From: Nitzschia sp. DOCU1
Lineage: Eukaryota; Bacillariophyta; Bacillariophyceae; Bacillariales; Bacillariaceae
DNA: 64,000 bases
Reading direction: 5' to 3'
Assembly (NCBI GenBank): GCA_951394045.1
Contig: OX595991.1
Coordinates: 1,488,001-1,552,000, forward strand
The notes beneath the pieces were generated by a model. The model had not been told where the DNA came from, searched no databases, and worked only from the letters and a program-made list of their open reading frames with translations. Positions 54,975 through 64,000 of the stretch are shown here, piece after piece; position 1 is the first letter of the stretch, and each line of letters opens with the position of its first letter. Position numbers and translations under genes: made by a program.

Positions 54975-55153
54975 TCATGACCGACACATGTCCAGTTCTA
55001 TGTATGATTCCAGCAAGATACAATGGTCGTGAGGTTTTGATTCTGTTCTTGGCCGTCACCTTGACCATATCCTCCACTTGTAATCCCTTGTAAACTTTTC
55101 TCACCGTTTCTTCCATTTCTGCCGCTTCCTCATCAGCTTCTACCGAATCCTAA
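54723..55153. repeat. 322-bp tandem duplication (A-B-A'), last B' copy displaced by a LINE
   Basis: Block A is 54723-54831, block B 54832-55044, block A' 55045-55153, and block B' is found at 57849-58061 beyond the inserted LINE. A and A' match, and B and B' match, almost perfectly. So a 322-bp tandem duplication happened first and the LINE then split the second copy. Confidence 0.88.
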
Positions 55154-57830
55154 AAAAAACCAAAGCCTATTTATCCGACCGGACGGGATGTAGGTCCCGA
55201 CCAACCCGGCCCGGGCGTCCCTGGGGAACGCGCGGAATTATTCTCGGCCAGGCGCTATAGAGCGTCGGCCGAGCTAGGTGTTAATAGTCGAAAGGCTTCA
55301 TCGATTGCGGGGGTGTTGCCGATCCGTAGTGCCTTAGCCCGAGCTACACTAGCATGAATCACGTCGCTGTAGAGTGTGATCCAGTCTTCGATGGTGTGTA
55401 GGTCCGGGTATTGTTGGTGGTGCGCTTCTGGGCTGGCCAGGAAGAGTTGACGGTCGCATGGGCATACTTGTGTTCGAAAGGAGTAGAGCTGAAGGAGTTG
55501 ATGTTGTACCACCTGGAGGCGAGATGATTCTCGTGTTTCGGCGTCGGTGCCGTGCCTTTCGTCATTGCGGAGTTTCCAGAGCTTGAACCATTGGCTCAGG
55601 AGAAGATGACCTAGGCCCAACACCCACTTGCTTCCTGACTGTTGAAGATGCGGAGGTTGTGTGGCTGAGTATAGGTTGTGCATGAGCTCCCATTGGGAGC
55701 TCCATCTGCCCCGATACAACTGATCCCATCCAATCAAGTCCTGTTCCAATTGGAGTTGCCGGTAGCGGGCAGGCAGTGGAATGGTGTCGGCGGCTGGGCT
55801 CCCTGGGAGACTGTGATGAAATTGTTCAAGTCCGGCGCACAGGAGACTGATGATAGCCGGATCCGATTGTGACGGGCAATATTGTCTAATAGCCTTGATT
55901 GTCTCGGTCCTCCATTTGGTGCGAGAATGGCTGGGGCATTGGAGGACGTGGTTGTTGGTTTCGTCTGTACATGGGCAGACTGGGCAGCACCGGGGGTAGC
56001 TCGGATTGTTGCGATTAGCGATGTGGCCGGTGGGGGCAATACCGTGACAGTGTTTTACGAACGTGGCCCTTCTGTCTTGGAATGCTTTGCTGATCTGTGC
56101 GAACATGTCAAAATCTATAGTCAGGCGGGTTGCGGTCGACCACTGAAACCGTTTCTCGAGGTATTCGAATAAAGCTGGGGCGTTCGCTGCGTAGTGGACT
56201 CGCTTTTTGAGCTTGCTCGTGACGGACTCCCCGTTTAAGATCAGCATGGCGTGGACTGGAGGAAGCATAGGAGGAATCAATGGAGCTGCTGGGTGTTCCA
56301 TCGTGGCATCAGTTGCTTCGTCGTCGGCGATGCAGTTGAGTTGTGCTGGAAACGGGAGGCTTCGTCGAGGCTTCGAATTATCTTGATGTCCCTTAACCCA
56401 ACGGATCTCCAGGGGAAAGGGAAGTTGATGACTGGATTCGGCAATGGACTGAATGACATCCCACTCGGATAGGAGGTACCCATTAGGTACGGTGTATTTT
56501 TGAGTGGTGGCCCGGTTCGACCGTTTCACCACGCTGTTGTTATCAAGGTAGACGACCGGAGCCACTGTGAGTTGGATGCCTGTAAATTCAATAAGACGAA
56601 TGAGGAATCGGAGGACGGCTAGGAGGCCGTAGGATTCGCTGCGAAAGGAATTCGGTTTGGCGCCGGGAGCAGGGCCGCGGCCCTTTGCTAACAATGTTCT
56701 GCTGACGGAATGTGCAAGCACGAAGCCGAAGGTTGCTGCCAAATGTTTGACCGAGCCGTCGCTGCCACAGGCCCCGCCGCCATCTTGGTTCAGAAAATTC
56801 ATAAGTTCTGCTGGTGGTACCAGCAAATGGCATCCATTCAAGAGTTCTTTTTCCCACGGGGGTAGGCGGGATATGAATTCGGCAAAGGTGGGTGGAGGAG
56901 GGGCAATGATTGGATCGGTGGGGTGACTGGAGGAACGAACGGGTGCAAGTAGGTCATTCTTGATGGTGACCCGGATGGGTGATGATGCTGTAGGTGGGTG
57001 CTCCAACTTGCCGGTGTGGGTGTAATCAAAGCGACACGGGGCGGTCCTGGGGAGCGGTCGGTAATGTGCGTTGGTGACGTGCCGAAACAATCGATCCTCG
57101 GCCGAATTATATACCCATTGAGGCCAATGCCGGCACTGATCTAGCGGGACTGTCCAATTTCCCATGGGTTCATATAGTTCTCCCCGAATATTACTGAAGG
57201 TCCGAAGAAAGGAACGCCAGATTTGCCAGGAAATAGTTTCGGGATTGGGCTGGTTGAACATGGAAACACGTATGTCGGTGGGTTGAGGAGGCCGTGTCGA
57301 GTCGAGCATATTTCCTCTGATGTGTGTGCCGTCCATGTCAGTGATGTCTGCGATCGATTGGACTTGGAGGAAGCGGCGGCATGCTTGGATATGGCGGAGA
57401 TGGATGGGCTTCCACCGGTTGTCTTCCATGGCGACGTCCATGATATGGCGGTCATTGGTTCGTAGGAGTGGCGGGACCTGTGGAGTTTTCATGATAATTT
57501 TTCCGTCGACGGAAGCCAAGAACTGTTGGATGACGGTAAACAACGATGGGTCACATGGGGGGATTCGTCGTGTTGGAAATTCCAGGATAGAAAACGACAC
57601 TCCAAGGAAGGCCTGGAACCACGATAGCGCAATGTACAGCTGACATCCAGGTTGGGTGTCTGGATGATTGAAGAACTTCATGGTCATCTGTAAGAGTAGA
57701 GCTCCCATTTCCACGTACGTACGCTTGAAGGTGGAACCGCCCAGATTGTAGGGGCCGTAGCGTATAGCTCGGTGCATAGTACGGCCGTATCCGCAACGGG
57801 GAACGATGGCTTTCATGAACCTGGTATCCG
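55154..57830 (-). mobile_element. 5'-truncated non-LTR (LINE) retrotransposon
   Basis: 2,677 bp bounded by an 18-bp target-site duplication, gcttctaccgaatcctaa, at 55136-55153 and 57831-57848. It reads on the minus strand and starts inside the end of the RT region, the usual result of incomplete reverse transcription. The 3' end on the coding strand is T-rich rather than poly(A). The remaining frame is intact, which suggests a recent insertion. Confidence 0.85.
55255..57816 (-). CDS. LINE ORF2 C-terminal part: RT end, RNase H and Cys-rich C-terminus
   Basis: 853 residues. The first 100 (RAIRYGPYNLGGSTFKRTYV, then LLLQMTMKFFNH) match the thumb-side end of LINE reverse transcriptases; fingers and palm are absent. 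An RNase H domain follows at about 350-500: CGSDGSVKHLAATFGF, FRSESYGLLAVLRF, VVYLDNNSVVKR and IRWVKGHQDN supply the D-E-D-H residues. Near 640, CCPVCPCTDETNNHVLQCPSH is the CCHC motif seen at the C-terminus of many LINEs. Lacking the RT core and ORF1, this copy cannot move on its own. Confidence 0.85.
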   Translation of the reverse strand: MKAIVPRCGYGRTMHRAIRYGPYNLGGSTFKRTYVEMGALLLQMTMKFFNHPDTQPGCQLYIALSWFQAFLGVSFSILEFPTRRIPPCDPSLFTVIQQFLASVDGKIIMKTPQVPPLLRTNDRHIMDVAMEDNRWKPIHLRHIQACRRFLQVQSIADITDMDGTHIRGNMLDSTRPPQPTDIRVSMFNQPNPETISWQIWRSFLRTFSNIRGELYEPMGNWTVPLDQCRHWPQWVYNSAEDRLFRHVTNAHYRPLPRTAPCRFDYTHTGKLEHPPTASSPIRVTIKNDLLAPVRSSSHPTDPIIAPPPPTFAEFISRLPPWEKELLNGCHLLVPPAELMNFLNQDGGGACGSDGSVKHLAATFGFVLAHSVSRTLLAKGRGPAPGAKPNSFRSESYGLLAVLRFLIRLIEFTGIQLTVAPVVYLDNNSVVKRSNRATTQKYTVPNGYLLSEWDVIQSIAESSHQLPFPLEIRWVKGHQDNSKPRRSLPFPAQLNCIADDEATDATMEHPAAPLIPPMLPPVHAMLILNGESVTSKLKKRVHYAANAPALFEYLEKRFQWSTATRLTIDFDMFAQISKAFQDRRATFVKHCHGIAPTGHIANRNNPSYPRCCPVCPCTDETNNHVLQCPSHSRTKWRTETIKAIRQYCPSQSDPAIISLLCAGLEQFHHSLPGSPAADTIPLPARYRQLQLEQDLIGWDQLYRGRWSSQWELMHNLYSATQPPHLQQSGSKWVLGLGHLLLSQWFKLWKLRNDERHGTDAETRESSRLQVVQHQLLQLYSFRTQVCPCDRQLFLASPEAHHQQYPDLHTIEDWITLYSDVIHASVARAKALRIGNTPAIDEAFRLLTPSSADAL

Positions 57831-57848
57831 GCTTCTACCGAATCCTAA

Positions 57849-59200
57849 ACGATATCATCCTCCTCGCCTTGTGGTTCCTCTGCCTCTTCCGCTTCCAAAT
57901 TTTCCAATCCAAATTTCTCGATTTCGTCTTCATTTAAAGAAACCGGAGCCGGAGGTAGCTTTTTGTGCCCTTTAATATCGATGGTACCCATTCATGACCG
58001 ACACATGTCCAGTTCTATGTATGATTCCAGCAAGATACAATGGTCGTGAGGTTTTGATTCTTTCATTTTCTTCAATCGTTTTGTGATGACATGACGGCGG
58101 CTCGCTGCTTCAACCGCAATGGTATAACGCACCTTGTATGGCCTCATAGGTCTCTGGACACAAACGAAGTTTGGCAAAGACGTAGCCTCACTAATTCTTT
58201 TGAAATTGTATCCCAAGTAGGGACTGTGCTGAACAGTGTTTTAACATGCACAATCCCTGGTCGTTGCTTGTCATGGCATTTCCGGTTCCGTGCTGGAGGA
58301 ATACAAATGATGACTGCTACTTTCGTCGTGGTCGCCGTCTTTCTGATCTTCTTCAATTGCTGGATGATTGTTGCCGGGTGTTGCAATATTCTTGATGGTG
58401 ATTTGTGCATCTTCCTATAACCTACCTTGGTATCCTTGACCATTCGGTTGGCTCCATGCGATCTCACACTTGTCATCATGGGAGCGACAAACTTTTCCAC
58501 GTCTGGCATCCCCTCGCAACGTTGCCGACACTGCCGCAACAGATCGAGTTCCAAGCCAGCGATGCAATTCAAACCATACCACATGGGTTCATCCTCTTCT
58601 CCGATTTGCATGCGATCCCATAACTTGTTTTCGAATAGTGACGTAGTTGAGACTACTCTGGCACCAATATTGGAAGGATCGAGAATCGGATGGGACGGTT
58701 GGATACGCCGGGACGACGACGAGACCGATCAAATCAGAGGAACGAATCCTTGCATTTCTCCAATCAACAAATAAAATAATGTGCTCCACAGCGCGGTGAC
58801 TGCCATGGTTGCTTTCATCGCTGTTGTTGCTTCTTTGAATGGGAGAGCAACTTGGTAGCTGCTCCGAATGGTTCGGCGGCCGGTGGCAAATAGAATTTGT
58901 TGATGGGTGGTCATCACAAGTTGAGAGGGATCGGCGTTTGGCGACAGATAAGCCTTTTGCGGCACGGTTTGCGCAGGGAACAACTGGCTGAAACCGGGAG
59001 GATTTCCGTCTCTCTCAACACATTGCCGATGTCAGTTGAAGACGATTCGACGTGTTCACAATCTTTCAAGGTGTCGATCGTGAGGCGCCGAACATTTGAC
59101 GTGGTTTTTTGGGCCGGAAAAGCGGCTGATGTCGTGTACGAAAGCTCCTTGGGGAATCTTACGGTATGACCATAGTCGTAGGTTCATTTCGAGAATGACT
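57849..59200 (-). pseudogene. Degraded coding relic continuing the LINE-interrupted pseudogene
   Basis: Starts with block B' and continues through several broken minus-strand frames: MGYNFKRISEATSLPNFVCV to ESYIELDMCRS with a TGA directly before MGTIDIK, a 155-codon frame at 58,144-58,611, and pieces at 58,729-58,983 and 59,056-59,250. Frames change repeatedly and no domain is secure. I infer one decayed gene or transposon-encoded protein. Confidence 0.4.
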
Positions 59201-59812
59201 GTGATGACGTAAGATTTTCCCGTTGTCGGTTTGTCAGTGTGGGATGTCATCTGGGTGACAATAGTTCCCCATCTGTTTCTGGGGTGCTCTTACATTATCG
59301 CTATTGATATGGGGTATAAAGATGAGTGGGTATCAACCTCGACTGGCCATGCTTCGTGCCTGTATGCCTACACGAGGAGTAAAAAAAGTAGCATGGCAGA
59401 CAAAGCTACAAGATACATCATTTACTGCCTCTCAAGCCTAAAGCAACTTTGGTTCCTGAGGTAATATAGCATTATCACTATATCAATGTGGAGTACAGAG
59501 AGGATTGTGTTCAAAAGTTTGACAGCAGCATCACACACTGCAGGTGCACAACAGGGGGCAGGACAGGAAGGTACTAGCATAGTAGTGTAGCATAGCATGG
59601 CATAACATAGTACAAAGCTGTCATACAAGATACATGAAATTATTCATTCTTATTCCAAGCAAACAAAGACCATACCCTCATAAAATTGAGCCAGCAGCAC
59701 TTCATATGGTGTGGCCTTTTCCGTCATTGTTCCACAAGGCTTTTTTAATGTCCTCTTCTTTGATCTCATCATGCCACCCTTTACTACCTCTATCCTCTTG
59801 TTTCAACCCAGT
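59201..59812. other. Intergenic with dispersed repeat
   Basis: Contains a 100-bp repeat at 59575-59674 whose second copy is at 61917-62016. Low-complexity tagcatag-type runs near 59,576-59,610. No gene recognised. Confidence 0.5.
59575..59674. repeat. 100-bp dispersed repeat, copy 1
   Basis: Matches 61917-62016 with about two mismatches (for example gtcatacaag against gtcatataag). Confidence 0.85.
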
Positions 59813-60334
59813 ATGAGCAATGAGGCCATGCCCCTACCGCGCAGAAGACAATCTGCTTGGATTGCCTATCAAACTGCAGTGCAAAACTACATGCTTGGCG
59901 ATTACGAAACTGCCTTGGATGACATAACAAACGCTTTGATTCTTACTGGGTTGTGCTTCAGGGATCCTATGTCTCGACCATTGATGGCTAGGAAAGATGC
60001 TCGTATGCTGGGTTTTATGTATGTTGTTCTTGCTGAATGCTATGTACAGAACAAGCAACCAAATATGGCCCTAAGAGCTTTCAATATCGCACATAGGGCA
60101 TATAAAAGGTATGCAGGTTTTGATGGACTGGGAAGTGCTGCCTTCTATGTTCGCATTCTGAAGAATATTGGGTATCTTCAAGATCATTTTGGCCGTGTAC
60201 GTCCAATGATGGAGGCATTTAAGGCGGCAAAGCGCTTTTGTGAAAAGTATCAGCTGAAACCAACTGATATAAAAATTACTGGTGAAAAGTATGCAATTGG
60301 GATACCTTCTCTAGAAACAGCTCCTGCTGCTTGA
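59813..60334 (+). CDS. TPR-like hypothetical protein
   Basis: 173 residues from the ATG at 59813 (MSNEAMPLPRRRQSAW); the frame extends upstream to 59711 but that part is hydrophobic and lacks the helical pattern. The body is all-helical with TPR-like pairs: AYQTAVQNYMLGDYETALDD, LAECYVQNKQPNMALRAF and LKNIGYLQDHFGRVRPMMEA. No enzyme motif, signal or membrane segment. TPRs mediate protein contacts; the partner is unknown. Flanked by duplicated repeats and RING genes, so it may belong to the same expanding locus. Confidence 0.55.
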   Translation: MSNEAMPLPRRRQSAWIAYQTAVQNYMLGDYETALDDITNALILTGLCFRDPMSRPLMARKDARMLGFMYVVLAECYVQNKQPNMALRAFNIAHRAYKRYAGFDGLGSAAFYVRILKNIGYLQDHFGRVRPMMEAFKAAKRFCEKYQLKPTDIKITGEKYAIGIPSLETAPAA

Positions 60335-61277
60335 ATTTTTGGTATATGATCAGTTATATTTCCAGCACGCCCCGCTGCAGGGTTAAAAGTTTTAATTTAG
60401 TCCCCTTGTCACTTCCATTTGCACTTCTTCTGCTGCTTCTGTACCAACTTATTGTGTTGATGCATGTGACAAGAATCTGGCAGGGACTCTTAGGGAACGC
60501 GACGGCAAACGCGACGACAATCAACAGATGTGGCGGCGCTTGCACAACAATGCTGACGATTCTCCACGAGCGATCCGGGAGAACCAGCAACAACTACAAC
60601 TATGCCTCTCTACGCTAGAGGCGCTCGATATACTTAGCTTTTGGGGAATTGGCTGACAATACGGTCACGTAAGTGATTCTTAATATTGTGAGTTATCTAC
60701 GTCTGCCGCCGACGGCGGTCACTCATCTTCGAGCATCACTCCTCGTTGCCATGCATGTGTGCGCGCGTCGTCCAACCACTCGGAGCGAAAGACTAACTTG
60801 ACTAACACACTACTGACGTCACGCGCGGACCGTCTGTCCGTCGCTCATCTACCTTATTTTCTTTCAGCATGCAATGTCGGCACAGCCTTTGCACGCTCAA
60901 AACCCCACATGCTGGGTACGTCCTTCCGACATTTTATTATCTGAGTCACAGTATGAGGAGAATCGGGGGCAGGCAAACATAGAATACACTAGTTATTGAA
61001 AGAACACATAGACATGAAATGAATAAAAGAAGATCTGTTCAAAAAATTCTTTATATCAGCATGGATGGTTTTTGCTACCAATGAAGCCTTATCTTTAGAG
61101 TCTGCAGACATAATTTTGCAGCACATCATGCAAGCAAGGAGTTTGGGAGGATATCAACAAGCTTCAACACTACAATTTTCAAGTCCGACTAAGGAGTAAA
61201 TTCTTCATCTGCTACATTTGGTGAATGGTATTAGTCATACAACCTTTGCTGATTTAATAATTGATCAAGGAAATTGC
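60335..61277. other. Intergenic with an exon-like fragment
   Basis: At about 60,885-60,917 a pyrimidine-rich acceptor (tttctttcag, end 60,868) precedes ATGTCGGCACAGCC and then a gtacgt donor at about 60,916. It looks like the first coding exon of a gene with a 5'UTR intron, but no later exon could be joined. Otherwise nothing recognised. Confidence 0.3.
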
Positions 61278-61511
61278 ATGCATTACAGCCAAAAGATGGA
61301 TGTACAACCAAATCCCTTTGTAATTGATTTGACTGGTGCAGAAGAGCAGTGCCCCATTTGTTTTGGAATGCTGGTTGCAGGTACCACTGTTCAGCCTGAT
61401 ACCTGCAAACATGACTTTCATCAAGATTGCCTCAAATTGTGGAAAAGGCGACACTCCAACTGCCCCGTTTGCCGTCAACCCTTTAGTGTTATTTGCTTAA
61501 CAGTGGATTGA
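61278..61511 (+). CDS. RING-H2 finger protein
   Basis: 77 residues from the ATG at 61278; the ATG at 61299 (MDVQPNPFVIDLTG) is an alternative. The RING is QCPICFGML, DTCKHDFHQDCLKLW, CPVCRQPF: C3H2C3 ligands all present. The protein is little more than the RING. It resembles the C-terminal half of the gene at 44.5 kb (HDFHQ-C-L-W spacing). Immediately downstream, 61527-61623 repeats the C-terminal part of this gene with stops and lost cysteines. Confidence 0.75.
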   Translation: MHYSQKMDVQPNPFVIDLTGAEEQCPICFGMLVAGTTVQPDTCKHDFHQDCLKLWKRRHSNCPVCRQPFSVICLTVD

Positions 61512-61526
61512 TCTCAACAACTCCTG

Positions 61527-61623
61527 TCAAGATTGCCTCAAATTGTGGAAAAGATGACACTCCAACTGCCCACTTGCCATCAACCCTTTAGTGTTATTAG
61601 CTTGACTGTAGAATGATCTCAAC
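61527..61623 (+). pseudogene. Partial tandem copy of the RING gene 3' end
   Basis: Matches 61431-61518 (shared tcaagattgcctcaaattgt), including the stop region, but with a frame-breaking deletion and changes cg to tg or ca. Too short to encode a RING. Confidence 0.75.
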
Positions 61624-61696
61624 ACGCCTTCCATGAAAAGAGTTATCAAAACTCAATTGTATAGTAAATAAAAATTTCAGATTTGGGTATTTATGT

Positions 61697-61812
61697 CGCC
61701 CCCAGTGTTTATTCATCATGCCTGCCGTGTATCCGAAAGATTGCTATTGCGTTACGCTTGAGCACGATTGCGTTGTTAGTCCATGCGATACTGAAATAAT
61801 GTGCATTTTTAA
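61697..61812. repeat. 116-bp dispersed repeat, copy 2
   Basis: Copy of 44241-44356. Of the 7 differences, 3 can be read as CpG-to-TpG/CpA changes in this copy. Confidence 0.85.
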
Positions 61813-61916
61813 TCTTTCTTGCACAATGGGAGGGAGCACCAAAAGTGCCACCGTGAACAATTATTCTACTACAGGCAACAAGAGGATGAAAACTTCACAA
61901 ACAGTCTAAACCTATA

Positions 61917-62016
61917 TAGCATAGTAGCGTAGCATAGCATGGCATAACATAGTACAAAGCTGTCATATAAGATACATGAAATTATTCATTCTTATTCCAA
62001 GCAAACAAAGACCATA
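61917..62016. repeat. 100-bp dispersed repeat, copy 2
   Basis: Copy of 59575-59674, same strand. Confidence 0.85.
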
Positions 62017-62155
62017 CAAGATGCACCTGTGTGCCTCAAAAGGCCCATCCAACATCAACTCCATAGAAGTTTTTGAGGACAAACTTTGGCTTGCAAACAA
62101 AATTGGCCTGCCTTTTGCGACGCTTTCCCGAAGTGCTTGGTCATAAATTTGGAAG

Positions 62156-62605
62156 ATGAATGCAGATCAAGGCTCCAAACTAATTCAGTTAGGGTTGGGA
62201 ATTCAGTTAGCTACTCCAAGCATAGCACCATGTGCAATTTGTAACTGCAGATTGGTGAATGCTGTTGTTCGATTGGACAATTGCAAGCATGAGTTTCATC
62301 AGGATTGTTTTCGTACTTGGTTTCGTATGTGGTGGAATAAGGGACGTTCAAACTGCCCAGCCTGTGATGAAGCATATGGCTCTATTTTAGAGCACCATGT
62401 GAGAGCACCATGTGCAATTTGTCACTGCAGATTGGTAAACACTGTTGTTCAATTGGACAAGTGCGAGCATGAGTTTCATCAAGGTTGTTTTGATACTTGG
62501 TTCCGTATGTGGTGGAACAAGGAGCATTCAAACTGCCCAGCCTGTAATCAAGCATTTGACCTTATTTTGGAGTACCATGTGCAACTTGTTGCTGAATTTA
62601 AGTGA
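62156..62605 (+). CDS. Tandem double RING-H2 protein
   Basis: 149 residues, single exon. Two RINGs stand head to tail: CAICNCRLVNAVVRLDNC, KHEFHQDC, CPACDEAY, and CAICHCRLVNTVVQLDKC, CEHEFHQGC, CPACNQAF. Each has all eight ligands. The two halves differ at few residues, so the duplication is recent. A third, broken copy follows at 62608-62715. A two-RING protein of this size without a linker is unusual and could bind two E2s or dimerise; ligase activity is only inferred. Confidence 0.78.
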   Translation: MNADQGSKLIQLGLGIQLATPSIAPCAICNCRLVNAVVRLDNCKHEFHQDCFRTWFRMWWNKGRSNCPACDEAYGSILEHHVRAPCAICHCRLVNTVVQLDKCEHEFHQGCFDTWFRMWWNKEHSNCPACNQAFDLILEYHVQLVAEFK

Positions 62606-62607
62606 AC

Positions 62608-62715
62608 AATGTTGTTCAATTGGACAAGTGCATGAGTTTCATCAGGTTATCCTTGTAGTTGGTTCCAAATATGGTGGAAGAAGGGGCGGTCAAACTGTCC
62701 AGCCTGTAGATTAAG
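62608..62715 (+). pseudogene. Broken third RING copy
   Basis: Retains caattggacaagtg, gagtttcatcag and aactgtccagcctg blocks of the preceding unit, but lacks the first Cys pair and has deletions that break the frame. Confidence 0.75.
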
Positions 62716-63220
62716 TAACAAAGAAACGTCAGTATTTGTTGCTAGCAAATATATAACCTCATCACGCAGTATCAGCAAATTATAGCTCAACATGTCACAG
62801 CATAGGAAGGACAAGGTGCAATAGTCCGTCCTAGATGACTTGCAGGCAGTTCTGCTGACACCCATGGCACCTGCAGGGCAATGCAAACCTTGGGTCCAGC
62901 AAGGACAGTGCAGCACCCTGAAATGGGAATTTGTCTGAGTAAAAAGGCTCTTCTAAATTTCTTTAGTAGCCTACCTAGATGATAATTTACCTCCTTTTGA
63001 GGAGTCATAAAATACGTCAATTTGTCATTTGTTTTAATGAGAAGAATACTTGAATGAAGTAAAATTTTGTGTAAATTTGTTATTACCATGGTTTTGTTGA
63101 GCCTTAGCATATTGTCCACTTTGTAGGAATTGGCAAGTGCAATGGTCATGGGTATGGTCGGCAATGGGTCATAAAAATGGAATGCTCATTCTGTAATGGA
63201 AGACACACAGCCTATTGACC
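62716..63220. other. Intergenic
   Basis: AT-rich, with short minus-strand frames of no recognisable type. Confidence 0.4.
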
Positions 63221-64000
63221 ATGGAAGAAGCATGTTCGAACTGCAGGCAATGTCAGGTATCATTCAATGTCTACTCTTCAGATGTTCTGCGTCAGAAACG
63301 GGGCAAAAAATACTGCTTGGTCCCACCTGTTAATGGGTTGGCTGTAGCCATTGCTTTGTGTTCGCATTGCGAGCGATATCTTTTGTCTACCGGAAGACCT
63401 CAATCCAAAGACTACTGGCCATCAATGGTATGGGCATTTTTATCGCACAATACTACATCTACATCCCTCCAGCCAACATCTCTAAGGGATCGTTGGTCTT
63501 TGTTGCCTATGACCTGGCGGGTATGGTGGTTACAGGCAGCTTGTACCCTCAGTGGAAGTGTACTTGGTGAAGGCCTCATCTCAATGAACAGCCCACCATC
63601 TCTCTTCTCTGACAAGACCAAAGAAGTCTCTAATTTCAAAAAGGCTATTGCAGGACTACGGTGGCTACAACTGGCAAAAGAAATGGACCTTCACTTAGCA
63701 TATCCCGAGGTGCGTTGCCCATGGGGCTGCAGTGAGTATCTACATCGCTGCAATAGTCTTCCACTTGAAGACTTCTTATACAGTTGGAGCAATTGGATGT
63801 TTAGCACTTACCAGGCTACATCAGGAAGTTCAAAAAAATGGACAGACTGTATACGACCGGATTTCCCTAGTTCATTCACTATTCTTGAGAATGCAAACTT
63901 TTTATGTGAGCCTACAATTTGTGTTGGGGAAGGCGGTCCTCAAATCTTGGCTTGCAGGAATCATACACGTCAATCCCGGGAGAAATACATTTATCCACCC
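63221..64000 (+). CDS. Open reading frame with Cys motifs, cut by the right window edge
   Basis: The frame from ATG at 63221 stays open for 260 codons to the edge. It starts MEEACSNCRQCQVSFNVYSS with closely spaced CxxCxxC cysteines; CSHCERYLLS at about residue 47 and RCPWGCSEYLHRC at about 165 add further Cys/His pairs. In between is an aromatic-rich part (YWPSMVWAFLS, WRVWWLQAAC). This suggests a zinc-binding protein. I do not recognise the family. Length without stops and ordered Cys pairs make chance unlikely, though the region is transposon-rich and the gene may be element-derived. Confidence 0.5.
   Translation, partial: MEEACSNCRQCQVSFNVYSSDVLRQKRGKKYCLVPPVNGLAVAIALCSHCERYLLSTGRPQSKDYWPSMVWAFLSHNTTSTSLQPTSLRDRWSLLPMTWRVWWLQAACTLSGSVLGEGLISMNSPPSLFSDKTKEVSNFKKAIAGLRWLQLAKEMDLHLAYPEVRCPWGCSEYLHRCNSLPLEDFLYSWSNWMFSTYQATSGSSKKWTDCIRPDFPSSFTILENANFLCEPTICVGEGGPQILACRNHTRQSREKYIYPP

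Overview
The window is nuclear DNA of a pennate diatom, most likely Phaeodactylum tricornutum or a very close relative. Four things point there. Genes are compact, with short GT-AG introns of about 65-112 nt. Candidate plastid proteins carry a signal peptide followed by an aromatic residue at the predicted cleavage site, the bipartite presequence of secondary red plastids. A front-end desaturase matches the remembered P. tricornutum delta-5 desaturase family over nearly its whole length. The transposon load is a gypsy LTR element, a LINE and small inverted-repeat elements. Exon structures were built by hand from frame continuity, splice dinucleotides and protein-family conservation, without transcript data. 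Family names rest on recognised motifs, not on database searches.

Layout. Bases 1-16,730 are gene-dense: a choline-transporter-like protein cut by the left edge, a DHHC palmitoyltransferase, a PsbP-domain lumen protein, a plastid-type methyltransferase, an Omp85/Toc75 outer-membrane pore, an HMG-box protein, an FMC1-like ATP synthase assembly factor, a delta-5 desaturase and a TAF1B/Rrn7-like RNA polymerase I factor. Bases 16,730-23,490 are gene-poor and full of repeats: a large imperfect palindrome, tandem copies and a 1.2-kb terminal-inverted-repeat element. Bases 23,495-43,703 are again gene-dense: a conserved-looking unknown protein, ribosomal protein eS25, CDC48/p97, a pyrimidine-nucleotide mitochondrial carrier, a TPR-prefoldin fusion, the TFIIH subunit TFB5, nucleoporin Nup35, a BRCA2 homologue with about 16 BRC repeats and an 8-exon O-fucosyltransferase-like gene with very small exons. 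Bases 43,704-64,000 are accessory DNA: RING-H2 genes and their duplicated relics, a complete gypsy retrotransposon with identical LTRs, a 5'-truncated LINE inserted in a tandemly duplicated pseudogene, orphan open frames, and an open frame running off the right edge.

Several genes share a cellular theme without forming an operon. PsbP, Omp85 and the methyltransferase have plastid-type presequences. FMC1 and the nucleotide carrier belong to mitochondria. CDC48 and the TPR-prefoldin fusion are proteostasis factors. BRCA2, TFB5, TAF1B and the HMG-box protein act on DNA or transcription. The best leads for new biology are the tandemly homogenised BRC array in BRCA2, the gag-UGA-CGG-pol junction of the retrotransposon, the TPR-prefoldin fusion and the duplicating RING cluster.
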